Assembly: GCA_964485455.1 (NCBI GenBank)
Contig: CAZAJU010000006.1
Location: 1 to 38,414, forward strand
DNA from: Tissierella_B sp964485455
GTDB lineage: Bacteria; Bacillota; Clostridia; Tissierellales; Tissierellaceae
Direction of reading: 5' to 3'
DNA: 38,414 nt
Shown here: piece by piece, positions 23,853 through 31,887 of the stretch
Layout: each line of letters opens with the position of its first letter
Numbering within the stretch: position 1 is the first letter of the stretch
Made by a program: the position numbers and the translations under genes
Notes under the pieces: generated by a model
What the model saw: the letters and a program-made list of their open reading frames with translations, nothing else
Databases searched by the model: none
What the model was told of the DNA's origin: nothing

Positions 23853-24834
23853 TTCCCAAGAAATAATTATAAATCTTGGTTCCAAAGGTCTTTAGATGTT
23901 CTTCCTCAACTACAAATTCAAAATAATCATGACAATAGTCGGCTCTAATTATTATATCGCTATTATTCTTAATAAAATTAGTTACTCCTTCCAAAATGTT
24001 ATTATCATACTTTGGATTGTAGTAGAGTGATACTACCTTCTTATCCTTGAGAGACTTTATTGCAAATCCCTTAATGATACCATCGTTGCCCTCTACTGAT
24101 ATCAAGGTCCCAGGATCGTCTTGAAAGGTTGACAATACTCTAATTGGTATATTATGTTTCATTCCCATCATTACTGCGCGTGGATGAATTACAGAAGCAC
24201 CATTGGAAGCTAGAGCATACATATCTTTATATGATATTTTCTTGATATATAAAGGATTTGGTACAAGAGCCGGGTCCATAATGGCAACTCCTGGAACATC
24301 GGTATATATATAAACCTCATCAGCGTCTAGATAGACTCCTAAAGCAACAGCTGTTGTATCGCTTCCGCCCCTTCCTAAAGTAGTTATTTCCATTTCCTTT
24401 GTCATACCTTGAAATCCTGCCACAACTACAACTTTTCCTTCGTCTATATGTTTAATAATCTTATTTATATTGATCTCCAGTATCTTGCTAGTATTAAATT
24501 CATTATCAGTAATGATCCCTGCTTGAAAACCAGTTAGTGGTTCCGAAGGCAAACCAATGCTTTCTAATAGATGAGCTACTATAGCTGCTGATATAATCTC
24601 GCCACAGGACATTATAAAATCCTTTTTCTTAGGATCTATTTTTTTATCTATCATCTCTAGTTGACTTATAAGGGTGTCGGTTGAATAGGGAGCACCCATT
24701 CGTCCTATGGCAGACACTACTACTACAACCTTATCCCCCTTAGCGACATGGTTTTTTATATGTTTTAAGAAATCGCTGTCTCTATTCATATCCTTAAGGG
24801 AGGTACCTCCAAATTTTAATACTACAAGTCCCAT
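23848..24834 (-). CDS. Aspartate kinase with short C-terminal regulatory region
   Basis: A 328-aa enzyme that phosphorylates aspartate, the first step to diaminopimelate, lysine and dipicolinate. The kinase domain is complete: LKFGGTSLKD at the N terminus, VVVVSAIGRMGAPYSTD, FIMSCGEIISA, TTLGRGGSDTTAVAL and YTDVPGV. The C-terminal region after about residue 250 is only some 75 residues, too short for the usual two ACT domains (family length about 400), so feedback control may be weak. It is divergent from dapA across 125 bp. GGAGGAGT lies before the start. A role in supplying spore dipicolinate fits the neighbourhood. Confidence 0.9.
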   Translation of the reverse strand: MGLVVLKFGGTSLKDMNRDSDFLKHIKNHVAKGDKVVVVVSAIGRMGAPYSTDTLISQLEMIDKKIDPKKKDFIMSCGEIISAAIVAHLLESIGLPSEPLTGFQAGIITDNEFNTSKILEININKIIKHIDEGKVVVVAGFQGMTKEMEITTLGRGGSDTTAVALGVYLDADEVYIYTDVPGVAIMDPALVPNPLYIKKISYKDMYALASNGASVIHPRAVMMGMKHNIPIRVLSTFQDDPGTLISVEGNDGIIKGFAIKSLKDKKVVSLYYNPKYDNNILEGVTNFIKNNSDIIIRADYCHDYFEFVVEEEHLKTFGTKIYNYFLGN

Positions 24835-24959
24835 AATAAAACTCCTCCATAATGAATTTCTACTTTATTCTATTCTCATATCATTAATTTGTTGAGGAAT
24901 ATTAGCAAATATCAAAATATATCATAGTATGAATTAGTATAATTTTTAGGAGGGGTCTT

Positions 24960-25835
24960 ATGATTAATTGGGGAAGATTGATAACTGCAATGGTTACACC
25001 TTTTGATGAAAACCTAGAGGTAGATTACAAAGCTGCTGTTAAATTGGGAAAAAAATTAGTAGAAGAGGGAAGTACTGCCCTTGTAATAACAGGAACTACC
25101 GGTGAAGCACCAACACTTACCTTTGAAGAGAGAGCAGCCTTATACAGGAGGATGAAATTAAAAGTAGATGTACCAATAATTGCAGGTGTAGGGACAAATT
25201 CCACAAAGAATACCATAGAAAATGCTAAGGCAGCTAAAGAGGCTGGAGTTGATGGTTTGCTCGTTGTAACTCCATATTACAATAAACCTGATCAGGACTC
25301 CATTTATGAACACTATAAAAGTGTAGCAGAGTCTACAGACCTACCTATTATGCTCTACAATGTACCAGGTAGAACAGGCTGCAATATATTGCCTGATACC
25401 CTAGAGAAATTATCAAAAATCGAAAATATTGTTGCTTTGAAAGAAGCAAGTGGAAATATAGTACAAATGTCTGAAATGATGAGAAAAGTTCCAGATGATT
25501 TCTTAATTTATACAGGAGATGATGTAATGCTTCTTCCTGCCTTATCAGTTGGAGCTTATGGTGTTGTCAGTGTATGTTCTCATATAGTTGGACCTGAGAT
25601 GAAGGAGTTGATTGATGCCTTTGTAGGAAAGGACACCCAAAAGGCAAAAGAATTACATCTAAGGCTTTTGAAAATATACCAAACCTTGTTTATAGTAGCA
25701 AATCCAATACCCGTAAAGGCAGCCCTAAATATGACAGGTACAAATGTAGGTGGCCTTAGATTACCTCTTACGCCGGCAAGAGAGAATGTTTTAAAAGCTA
25801 TAGAGAATGAGTTGAAAACACTGGGCAAGCTATAA
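24960..25835 (+). CDS. dapA: 4-hydroxy-tetrahydrodipicolinate synthase
   Basis: This 291-aa TIM-barrel aldolase condenses pyruvate with aspartate semialdehyde. TTGEAPTL carries the active-site threonines near residues 44-45, VTPYYNKPDQ and MLYNVPGRTG follow (Tyr near 133), and the Schiff-base lysine is in VALKEASGN near 161. Its product is the substrate of DpaAB and also the lysine and peptidoglycan precursor. AGGAGGGG precedes ATG 24960. It is transcribed alone, divergent from the aspartokinase, and ends at a terminator. I see no lysine riboswitch in the 125-bp upstream region. Confidence 0.94.
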   Translation: MINWGRLITAMVTPFDENLEVDYKAAVKLGKKLVEEGSTALVITGTTGEAPTLTFEERAALYRRMKLKVDVPIIAGVGTNSTKNTIENAKAAKEAGVDGLLVVTPYYNKPDQDSIYEHYKSVAESTDLPIMLYNVPGRTGCNILPDTLEKLSKIENIVALKEASGNIVQMSEMMRKVPDDFLIYTGDDVMLLPALSVGAYGVVSVCSHIVGPEMKELIDAFVGKDTQKAKELHLRLLKIYQTLFIVANPIPVKAALNMTGTNVGGLRLPLTPARENVLKAIENELKTLGKL

Positions 25836-25849
25836 AGTCTAAATAAAAA

Positions 25850-25877
25850 TAGACGGCCAAAGGCCGTCTATATATTA
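25850..25877. terminator. Bidirectional terminator between dapA and the DUF1015 gene
   Basis: TAGACGGCC and GGCCGTCTA (9 bp) pair around AAA. The T-rich tail is stronger on the minus strand, so it mainly ends the DUF1015 transcript and may also serve dapA. Confidence 0.82.
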
Positions 25878-27122
25878 TTGTAGTTCATGTATGAATATTC
25901 CACTTCTTAGCTTAGGTTCAAACCAGGTGGACTTAGGTGGCATTATCTCACCTGCATCTGCTATTTTCATTAGTTCATCAATAGTTACAGGATATAGTGA
26001 AAAAGCAACTCGGGCGCCATCCTCAACCCTGATTTCCAGCTCCGTCAAGCCTCTTATACCACCTATAAAATCGATACGGTTATCAATTCTAGGGTCTACA
26101 ATACCTAAGAGTGGGTCCAGGATATTGTTTTGTAAGATGGATACATCTAAGCTGTTTACAATATCATCTGGGTCAAAGATTCCTTCTTTAGCCTCAAGGC
26201 AGTACCATTGTTCATCGAGATACATTCCAAAAGTATGAGGTTTTTCAGGTTTATATGGATCTGATGTTTCAATTGGGGTCACTGTAAACTTATCCTTTAC
26301 TAGCTCTAAAAATTCCGTTACAGAGAACTCATTCAAATCTTGAACGACTCTGTTATAATCCATAATATAAAGGTCTGATGCAGGAAATAGAACTGATAAA
26401 AAGTAGTTAAACTCCTCAGTGCCATCGAAATCTGGAAACTCTTCACGTCGTTTTAGACCTACCTTGGCAGCTGATGCTGACCGATGGTGTCCATCTGCAA
26501 TATATAAATGTTCTACATTTTTAAAGTGATTTGTTAACTCATGGATAATTGAGGAATCATCTATAATCCAAACCGTATGTCCAATATTGTCCTCAGAAAT
26601 AAAGTCATAAACAGGATCATGATTTTCTATCCAGTTTTGGATTATTTGGTCTATTTCAAGCTTATTCCTGTAAGTCAGAAAGATGGGTCCAGTATTTGCA
26701 TTGGTATAGTCTACATGGTTTATTCTATCTAGTTCCTTATCAGCTCTGGTCTTTTCATGCTTTAAAATAATATTATTCATATAATCATCAATGGAGGTGC
26801 AACCAACTAACCCTGTTTGTGCTCTTTTGCCCATTGTCTGTTTATATATGTAGTATCTATCCTCTAAGTCTCTAATAAAAATCCCCTTGCTAATCATTTC
26901 TTTTAGATTGTCCCTTGCTTTTTCATAGACAAGAGCATCATGAATATCTACTTTAGGATCTAAATCGACTTCGGATTTGTCTACATGAAGGAATGAATAC
27001 GGATTATTTTCCACTAACTTTCTAGCTTCATCGCTGCTAAGTACATCATATGGAAGTGCAGCAACCTTACTAGCTAGTTCGGGAGTTGGTCTATAAGCTT
27101 TAAAGGGTTTTAAAATTGCCAT
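25875..27122 (-). CDS. DUF1015 family protein
   Basis: A 415-aa soluble protein of the DUF1015 family, recognised by LKPFKAYRPTPELASKVAALPYDVLS at the N terminus, NPYSFLHVDKSE, and the YIADGHHRSASA motif near residue 220. DUF1015 genes are often beside serine-biosynthesis genes and the family has been linked to ParB/SerK-like nucleotide domains, but the biochemical role here is not established. I chose the start at 27122 because GGAGG precedes that ATG; a longer reading starting at 27185 lacks a ribosome site and lies over promoter-like DNA. It sits alone between dapA and the cob cluster. Confidence 0.85.
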   Translation of the reverse strand: MAILKPFKAYRPTPELASKVAALPYDVLSSDEARKLVENNPYSFLHVDKSEVDLDPKVDIHDALVYEKARDNLKEMISKGIFIRDLEDRYYIYKQTMGKRAQTGLVGCTSIDDYMNNIILKHEKTRADKELDRINHVDYTNANTGPIFLTYRNKLEIDQIIQNWIENHDPVYDFISEDNIGHTVWIIDDSSIIHELTNHFKNVEHLYIADGHHRSASAAKVGLKRREEFPDFDGTEEFNYFLSVLFPASDLYIMDYNRVVQDLNEFSVTEFLELVKDKFTVTPIETSDPYKPEKPHTFGMYLDEQWYCLEAKEGIFDPDDIVNSLDVSILQNNILDPLLGIVDPRIDNRIDFIGGIRGLTELEIRVEDGARVAFSLYPVTIDELMKIADAGEIMPPKSTWFEPKLRSGIFIHELQ

Positions 27123-27302
27123 GTAAAAAACCTCCTCATATTTCCTAAATTTAATCATGGTATAGATTATGATAATTTTACCCAAAATCAGGGATAAATA
27201 TCTCTAAAACCAAAAATGTTCACTAATTTACAAAATTCTACCTCTATGATACCATATTAGTGTTGATAACTACTAAGGATATTAATGGAAATGGGGTATA
27301 GA

Positions 27303-27839
27303 ATGATATATTTAGTAACAGGAGGTGCAAGAAGCGGTAAAAGTACCTTTGCAGAAAGTATATTTGAGCATAGAAATGATGTAGTCTATATAGCAACTTC
27401 CAGAGCACTTGATGGGGAAATGGAGGAAAGGATTAAACTTCATAGGGATAGTAGACCTCATATCTGGAGAACTTATGAGGGAAATTATAATTTAAAGGAT
27501 GCTATTGGAAAGGAAAGAGCATATCTATTAGATTGTATAACTGTACTTACATCAAATATTATGTTTGATATGACTAAGGATAAGGAGTACATAGATTATG
27601 ATCTACAGAATCAAGTAGAAAACAAAGTAATTGAAGAAGTAGGAGCGCTGCTTTTAGAGGCACGTGATATGGATTTAGATCTAGTAATGGTAACCAATGA
27701 AGTAGGAGACTCTATCGTACCTGAGTACCATATATCTAGGGTGTTTAGAGATATTCAAGGAAGGGTAAATCAGAGATTGGCAAAGCTTGCTGATTATGTT
27801 TACTTGGTGTGCTGTGGCATACCGGTGAAGATAAAATGA
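27303..27839 (+). CDS. cobU: Adenosylcobinamide kinase / adenosylcobinamide-phosphate guanylyltransferase
   Basis: A 178-aa bifunctional enzyme that phosphorylates adenosylcobinamide and then attaches GMP. The P-loop is GGARSGKS at residues 7-14, then YIATSRALDGEMEERIKLHRDSRP with the conserved His, LLDCITVL near 80 and VTNEVGDSIVPE near 137. ATG 27303 gives the usual N terminus, with GGGG 8-11 nt upstream; in-frame ATGs at 27285 and 27291 would add six or four residues. Its TGA overlaps the cobS ATG. No cobalamin riboswitch is visible upstream. Confidence 0.92.
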   Translation: MIYLVTGGARSGKSTFAESIFEHRNDVVYIATSRALDGEMEERIKLHRDSRPHIWRTYEGNYNLKDAIGKERAYLLDCITVLTSNIMFDMTKDKEYIDYDLQNQVENKVIEEVGALLLEARDMDLDLVMVTNEVGDSIVPEYHISRVFRDIQGRVNQRLAKLADYVYLVCCGIPVKIK

Positions 27840-28573
27840 TAGATGGGCTTGTATTATCATTTCAGTTTTTAACTAGGCTTCCAATAAAAAGAAATGTAGA
27901 TTTCAATGAAATAAATATAAGACATAGTATATTTTTCTTTCCCCTGGTTGGGATAGTCATAGGTTGTATAACAGGGTTAATTTACTATCCTGTTTCCTTT
28001 TTAAATAAGGATATTGCTAGTCTGTTAGCTCTAATAGCAATGATATTTTTAACAGGAGGACTTCATATCGATGGCTTATCAGATACATTTGATGGATTTT
28101 TATCCTATAGAGAAAAGGATAGAATTCTTGAAATAATGAAGGATAGTCGCATTGGTGCTTATGGAGTATTAAGCATTGTAGTTCTCTTGTTGTCCAAGTT
28201 CGTTATTATATCAAGCTTTGATAAAGACTTGCTACCAGCATTGATTTTTTCGTTAGCTAATTCTAGATTGGTAGTATCTAGAATTATTTGCTATAAGAAA
28301 AATTCAAGGCCAGGAGGCTTGGGAGAATTGTTCCATAATTCAAGACCTGGAAAGACCATAATAATTGTAGGGCTCTTATATTTAGGAATAATTTGTACTG
28401 TTAATATTTTCTACATAATTCCGTTATTAATAAACTTTCTAGTAGGGGAGTTACTATCATTTTGGTCTTACAAAAAAATCGATGGAATGACTGGAGATAC
28501 ATACGGAGCCATAATAGAAATTGGAGATACAGTATCATTGTTAAGCTTTTGGGGGGTTATAGAATGGATATAA
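27836..28573 (+). CDS. cobS: Adenosylcobinamide-GDP ribazoletransferase
   Basis: This 245-aa membrane enzyme joins adenosylcobinamide-GDP to alpha-ribazole (or its phosphate), the last assembly step. SFQFLTRLP is at the N terminus, then FFPLVGIVIG, TGGLHIDGLSDTFDGFLS with the Asp-rich catalytic motif near residues 75-92, and DSRIGAYGVLSIV near 105-117. Six or so membrane helices are visible. ATG 27836 overlaps the cobU stop as ATGA; GGTGAAG lies upstream. The 3' end overlaps the phosphatase gene by 10 bp. Confidence 0.93.
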   Translation: MIDGLVLSFQFLTRLPIKRNVDFNEINIRHSIFFFPLVGIVIGCITGLIYYPVSFLNKDIASLLALIAMIFLTGGLHIDGLSDTFDGFLSYREKDRILEIMKDSRIGAYGVLSIVVLLLSKFVIISSFDKDLLPALIFSLANSRLVVSRIICYKKNSRPGGLGELFHNSRPGKTIIIVGLLYLGIICTVNIFYIIPLLINFLVGELLSFWSYKKIDGMTGDTYGAIIEIGDTVSLLSFWGVIEWI

Positions 28574-29127
28574 TTATGATTAGACATGGTGAATCAGAAG
28601 ATAATATTGCTGAGGTTTTAAGCAGAACAACCACTCCTCTAACAGATAATGGAATAGACCAAATTAAAAAAACCAAGGAAATTTTAAAGGATTATCAATT
28701 TCAAAAGGTTTATTACAGTCCATTGAAAAGGACAGATCAAACAAGACATCATCTAGGACTAGAAGGAATAGAAGAAGAACGAATAGGCGAGATAAACTTT
28801 GGAATATTTGAAGGCTTAGGATATAAAGAGTTCACAAGCAAATTTCCTGAGGAATCTAAGCTTTGGGTAGATGATCCATTTACCTATGAGATTCCAAATG
28901 GGGAGAGCATCCACATGGTATATGAAAGGGTTAAGAGCTTTTTGGACCAGGTAGTCGAGCATAATGAAGATATTCTTCTTGTAACCCATGAAGGTATTAT
29001 TAAGGTAATTTGCTCCTGGGTTTTTGATGATCCAAGTTATTTCTTCAAATTTAAAGCGGAAAATGGAAGCATTACTATAATTTCTGTAGACAATGGTTAT
29101 AAATATATTAAAAAGTTGAATACATGA
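28564..29127 (+). CDS. cobC: Histidine phosphatase, alpha-ribazole phosphatase-like
   Basis: A 187-aa phosphoglycerate-mutase-like phosphatase. The catalytic His is H8 in MIRHGESED, an Arg is in YYSPLKRTDQT, a Glu in FGIFEGLGYKEF and the second His in LVTHEGII. Next to cobU and cobS it most likely dephosphorylates alpha-ribazole phosphate or adenosylcobalamin phosphate; sequence alone cannot exclude another substrate. ATG 28564 lies inside cobS with a GGGGGG site upstream; a longer in-frame reading begins at 28462 inside cobS. Confidence 0.85.
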   Translation: MDIIMIRHGESEDNIAEVLSRTTTPLTDNGIDQIKKTKEILKDYQFQKVYYSPLKRTDQTRHHLGLEGIEEERIGEINFGIFEGLGYKEFTSKFPEESKLWVDDPFTYEIPNGESIHMVYERVKSFLDQVVEHNEDILLVTHEGIIKVICSWVFDDPSYFFKFKAENGSITIISVDNGYKYIKKLNT

Positions 29128-29181
29128 TAAATCATATGCTATTCATCTAAACAATGTTATTCAAGATCAAAATCAGATGAG

Positions 29182-29246
29182 AAGTAAGCTTGAGATTGTA
29201 GCTTTAAAAATTTCTTTAGAAAAAATATAACTAGCTTACTTTTTGT
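29182..29246 (+). terminator. Possible long-loop terminator after the cob cluster
   Basis: AAGTAAGCT near 29182 pairs with AGCTTACTT near 29234, with a 42-nt AT-rich loop that has small internal stems, followed by TTTTT. The 3' arm overlaps the -35 of the HxlR promoter. The loop length lowers confidence. Confidence 0.45.
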
Positions 29247-29264
29247 AACTAAATATGGTATAAT
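29236..29264 (+). promoter_or_regulatory. Sigma-A promoter of the HxlR regulator
   Basis: TTACTT at 29236-29241, a 17-nt spacer and consensus TATAAT at 29259-29264, 17 bp before the start codon. Confidence 0.6.
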
Positions 29265-29281
29265 ATAAGTGGGTGATAAAT

Positions 29282-29599
29282 ATGGATAAGGATAATAAAT
29301 ATCATATGTGCCCAAAATTTGAATCTGCTTTTGAACTCTTAGGAAAGAGATGGACAGGACTTATTATTCAAACTCTCCTAAGTGGTCAAAAAAGATTTTC
29401 AGATGTAGAAGAAGCAATCCCAAATTTAAGTGCTCGTATGCTAACTGAAAGGTTTAAGGAGCTAGAGCAGCAAGGAATTGTCGTCAGAAGTGTATATCCA
29501 GAAACTCCAGTAAGAATAGAGTATGAGCTCACAGAAAAAGGACTCGAACTACACAAAGCAATGTCTGAGATTCAAAAATGGGCAGAAAAGTGGAATTAA
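29282..29599 (+). CDS. HxlR-family winged-helix regulator
   Basis: A 105-aa MarR-like regulator of the HxlR family. The family pattern is plain: MCPKFESAFELLGKRWTGLII at the N terminus with the conserved cysteine (Cys10), then RFSDVEEAIPNLSARMLTERFKELEQQGIVVR, the recognition helix region, and the wing VRIEYELTEKG. Some members sense reactive electrophiles or oxidants through that Cys. I chose ATG 29282, with GGGTGAT just upstream; a GTG at 29273 is in frame. HxlR genes often sit beside nitroreductase or quinone-reductase genes, as here. Confidence 0.88.
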   Translation: MDKDNKYHMCPKFESAFELLGKRWTGLIIQTLLSGQKRFSDVEEAIPNLSARMLTERFKELEQQGIVVRSVYPETPVRIEYELTEKGLELHKAMSEIQKWAEKWN

Positions 29600-29612
29600 G
29601 AAATTAAAAGCT

Positions 29613-29660
29613 CAAAGACTACTATAAATATAAAATATAGGAGTCTTTGTTTTTGTTTTT
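29613..29660 (+). terminator. Intrinsic terminator of the HxlR gene
   Basis: CAAAGACT pairs with AGTCTTTG, with inner CTATA/TATAG pairing, followed by a long T-rich tail. Confidence 0.85.
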
Positions 29661-29754
29661 GAAAATAGGGAATAATACCATAATGTAAATATATCAAGGT
29701 GTTTTATCAGTAAGATAGAATATTAAATCATAATGAATTTATACAAAAAACAAT

Positions 29755-29806
29755 TGATAATAATTATCATTTATCTATTGACAATTAAAATATTCTAAAG
29801 TATAAT
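29755..29806 (+). promoter_or_regulatory. Perfect Fur box plus consensus promoter of the nitroreductase
   Basis: TGATAAT-A-ATTATCA at 29755-29769 matches the Gram-positive 7-1-7 Fur site exactly. Eight bp on, TTGACA at 29778-29783, a 17-nt spacer and TATAAT at 29801-29806 form a perfect sigma-A promoter. A Zur or PerR site differs in the outer bases, so Fur fits best. It predicts strong expression under iron limitation. Confidence 0.8.
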
Positions 29807-29874
29807 AAATTTTGTAATAAGGTTATTAAAAGTAAGTTGATTAAAATAAATAATCAGATAGGAGAGATTTTAAA

Positions 29875-30474
29875 ATGGAAAGAAAATTTATAGATGCTGT
29901 AAAAGCAAGAAGATCATATTATGGAATTAGTAAGGAAAAAGTTGTTTCTGATGAAAGAATAGAAGAAGTAGTAGAGCAAGCAATACTTTATACACCAACA
30001 GCTTTTAATTCACAAGGCGGTAGAGTAATCCTACTTTTAAATAAAGAGCATGATAAGCTTTGGGATATGGTTATGGAATCTTTAAGAAAGATTGTTCCTG
30101 CAGATAAATTTGGACCAACTGAAGAAAAAATCAATTCCTTTAAGGCTGGCTATGGAACTGTAGTGTATTTTGAAGATGATTCAGTTACTAAAGGATTACA
30201 AGAGCAATTTCCAACATATGCTCATAACTTCCCTGTATGGGCTGAGCAAGCTAACGGTATGCTTCAATATATTGTAGGAGTATCCTTGGAACAAGAAGGT
30301 TTTGGAGCATCTTTACAACATTACTCAGAAGTGTTCGCCGATGAGTTTAAAAAGGCATACAATGTTCCTGATAACTGGAGAATGATTGCTCAAATGCCGT
30401 TTGGAAAGCCTACATTTGAGCCAGGAGAAAAAGAATTCGCGCCAATTGAAAGTAGACTAAAAACTTATAAATAA
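29875..30474 (+). CDS. Nitroreductase-family oxidoreductase
   Basis: A 199-aa FMN-dependent nitroreductase-like protein. The N-terminal FIDAVKARRSYYGIS carries the phosphate-binding Arg pair, TPTAFNSQGGRVILL near residues 41-55 contributes to the flavin site, and GFGASLQHYS plus the C-terminal AQMPFGKP loop complete the family pattern. Members reduce nitro compounds, quinones or flavins using NAD(P)H; some supply reduced flavin to release iron, which would suit its Fur box. GGAGAG precedes the ATG. It is monocistronic, between the Fur-type promoter and a strong terminator. Confidence 0.9.
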   Translation: MERKFIDAVKARRSYYGISKEKVVSDERIEEVVEQAILYTPTAFNSQGGRVILLLNKEHDKLWDMVMESLRKIVPADKFGPTEEKINSFKAGYGTVVYFEDDSVTKGLQEQFPTYAHNFPVWAEQANGMLQYIVGVSLEQEGFGASLQHYSEVFADEFKKAYNVPDNWRMIAQMPFGKPTFEPGEKEFAPIESRLKTYK

Positions 30475-30482
30475 AGATTAGG

Positions 30483-30512
30483 AAAGGGGATATCGAAAGA
30501 TATCCCCTTTAA
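30483..30512. terminator. Terminator with GAAA loop between converging genes
   Basis: AAAGGGGATATC pairs perfectly over 12 bp with GATATCCCCTTT around GAAA. It overlaps the stop codon of the minus-strand XdhC-like gene and can serve both strands. Confidence 0.85.
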
Positions 30513-31567
30513 TCTATAGCTTCAATTAAAACCTCCATTGTTCCACCACATACCATTCCTTCATCTTCAGCTACATCACCGGTCATATCAATATGTTCAA
30601 TTCGGTAGCCCTTATTTTGTATAACTGTACGTGCCATAGTGAGAATATTTGCTTCACTACATCCACCACCAATAGAACCTATAAGCTTTCCATCCAGCCA
30701 GGCTATCATCTTTGCTCCAGCCTTTCTTGGCACAGAGCCTTTAGACCCAATAATTGTAACTAGTGCTCTTGGTATTTCAGAGGTACTAGAAGCCTCCTTC
30801 ATAACATCCATATCAAATTCTGGCCAGTTAAAATCACTACCCTTTATAGAATTGGTATTTCGTCTATATGAAATAGTTTCTGCAATAATTGAAATGGCTA
30901 TTTCCTCCGGGGTAACTGCTCCTATATTAAGTCCTATAGGAGAACAAACCTGGTCCAATTTAGATTTATCATATCCTTCAGATAATAGTTCCTCCATCAT
31001 AGCCTTGACCCTTCTTTTTGAACCTATCATCCCTATATAGGTAGGATTGTATTTTAGTGCATTTCTTAAGCATATACCGTCATACCTATGTCCTCTTGTA
31101 ACTATTACTATAAAATCAGAATTTCTAATATTAAGGTCATGGAATACGGAGTTGAAATCCTGACAGAGCACCTCATCTGCATTTGGGAAGCGTTCATAAT
31201 TTGCAAAGAAAGGTCTGTCATCGGCTACAGTTATTGAAAAACCTACTCTATTTCCAAACTCAGTTAGTGGCTTAGCGATATGTCCACCCCCTAGGACTAT
31301 CAGCCTTGGTTTGGGATAAAAAGGTTCTATTAATATATTCTCCTTTTCAGATTCCAATATTATAGGGATACCTTTCTCAAAGGCCCTTTCTATTCCTTTT
31401 TTAATTAGATCACTTTCTATATCTCTAGTTGATGAAACAACAAATTTTCTATTTATCTTCCCTTCATATGGGTTTTTATCTAAGTAGGTTAGGAGGGCTA
31501 CTTCATTTTGTTCCTTAAGCTTGTTCAAAAGTTCACTATATATTTTTTCAAACATTATATCACTCAT
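30509..31567 (-). CDS. XdhC-family molybdenum hydroxylase maturation factor with reordered domains
   Basis: A 352-aa protein related to XdhC/CoxI, which inserts sulfurated molybdenum cofactor into xanthine dehydrogenases. The Rossmann domain (about 86-235) has RLIVLGGGHIAKPL, VADDRPFFANYERFP, VIVTRGHRYDG, YIGMIGSKRR and PIGLNIGAVTPEEIAISI. The XdhC_CoxI domain comes after it (about 267-348), with TIIGSKGSVPRKAGAKM, GSIGGGCSEA and DEGMVCGG. In standard XdhC that domain comes first. The N-terminal 85 residues keep only a faint resemblance to it. ATG 31567 has a poor ribosome site; ATG 31555 with GAGTGAT is a good alternative. It is divergent from the MoeA-like gene. Confidence 0.85.
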   Translation of the reverse strand: MSDIMFEKIYSELLNKLKEQNEVALLTYLDKNPYEGKINRKFVVSSTRDIESDLIKKGIERAFEKGIPIILESEKENILIEPFYPKPRLIVLGGGHIAKPLTEFGNRVGFSITVADDRPFFANYERFPNADEVLCQDFNSVFHDLNIRNSDFIVIVTRGHRYDGICLRNALKYNPTYIGMIGSKRRVKAMMEELLSEGYDKSKLDQVCSPIGLNIGAVTPEEIAISIIAETISYRRNTNSIKGSDFNWPEFDMDVMKEASSTSEIPRALVTIIGSKGSVPRKAGAKMIAWLDGKLIGSIGGGCSEANILTMARTVIQNKGYRIEHIDMTGDVAEDEGMVCGGTMEVLIEAID

Positions 31568-31887
31568 TTCTATTAATGATTTAAGTAAGGTCGTAAACTA
31601 AATAAGAAATCCATAATACCACTGAAGAGATGTGAGAAATATATTTATCTCTATATACTTCTTATTGAGGCTATTATATCATAAACCTTTGTATGAAATA
31701 TATTAAACTGTAACAAAGAAAGTCATATCCATAAATCCATGCTAATTTTAGATAACCTATTTTACACCAGATATTAGTCTTTTATATTTGAATAGTATAT
31801 GGATATTTTATATATAATCCTTATTATTGAATGATATAATAAGATTAGGACATGAATTAAATAATAATTTCTTATAGGAGAATATAT
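31568..31887. promoter_or_regulatory. 320-bp divergent intergenic region between xdhC-like and moeA-like genes
   Basis: The region is AT-rich. A minus-strand TATAAT (revcomp of 31673-31678) could serve the XdhC-like gene and a plus-strand TATAAT at 31835-31840 the MoeA-like gene; neither has a good -35. I see no Moco-type riboswitch, terminator or convincing operator. A 72-codon minus-strand reading across this stretch is not supported as a gene. Confidence 0.45.

Noticed and set aside
24835..24959. Sigma-E or sigma-K promoter before dapA
   Set aside because: A CATAGTAT sequence is present but no correctly spaced -35 element accompanies it.
27186..27302. Cobalamin riboswitch before cobU
   Set aside because: The spacer is only about 100-120 bp and lacks the B12-box and the conserved GC-rich core.
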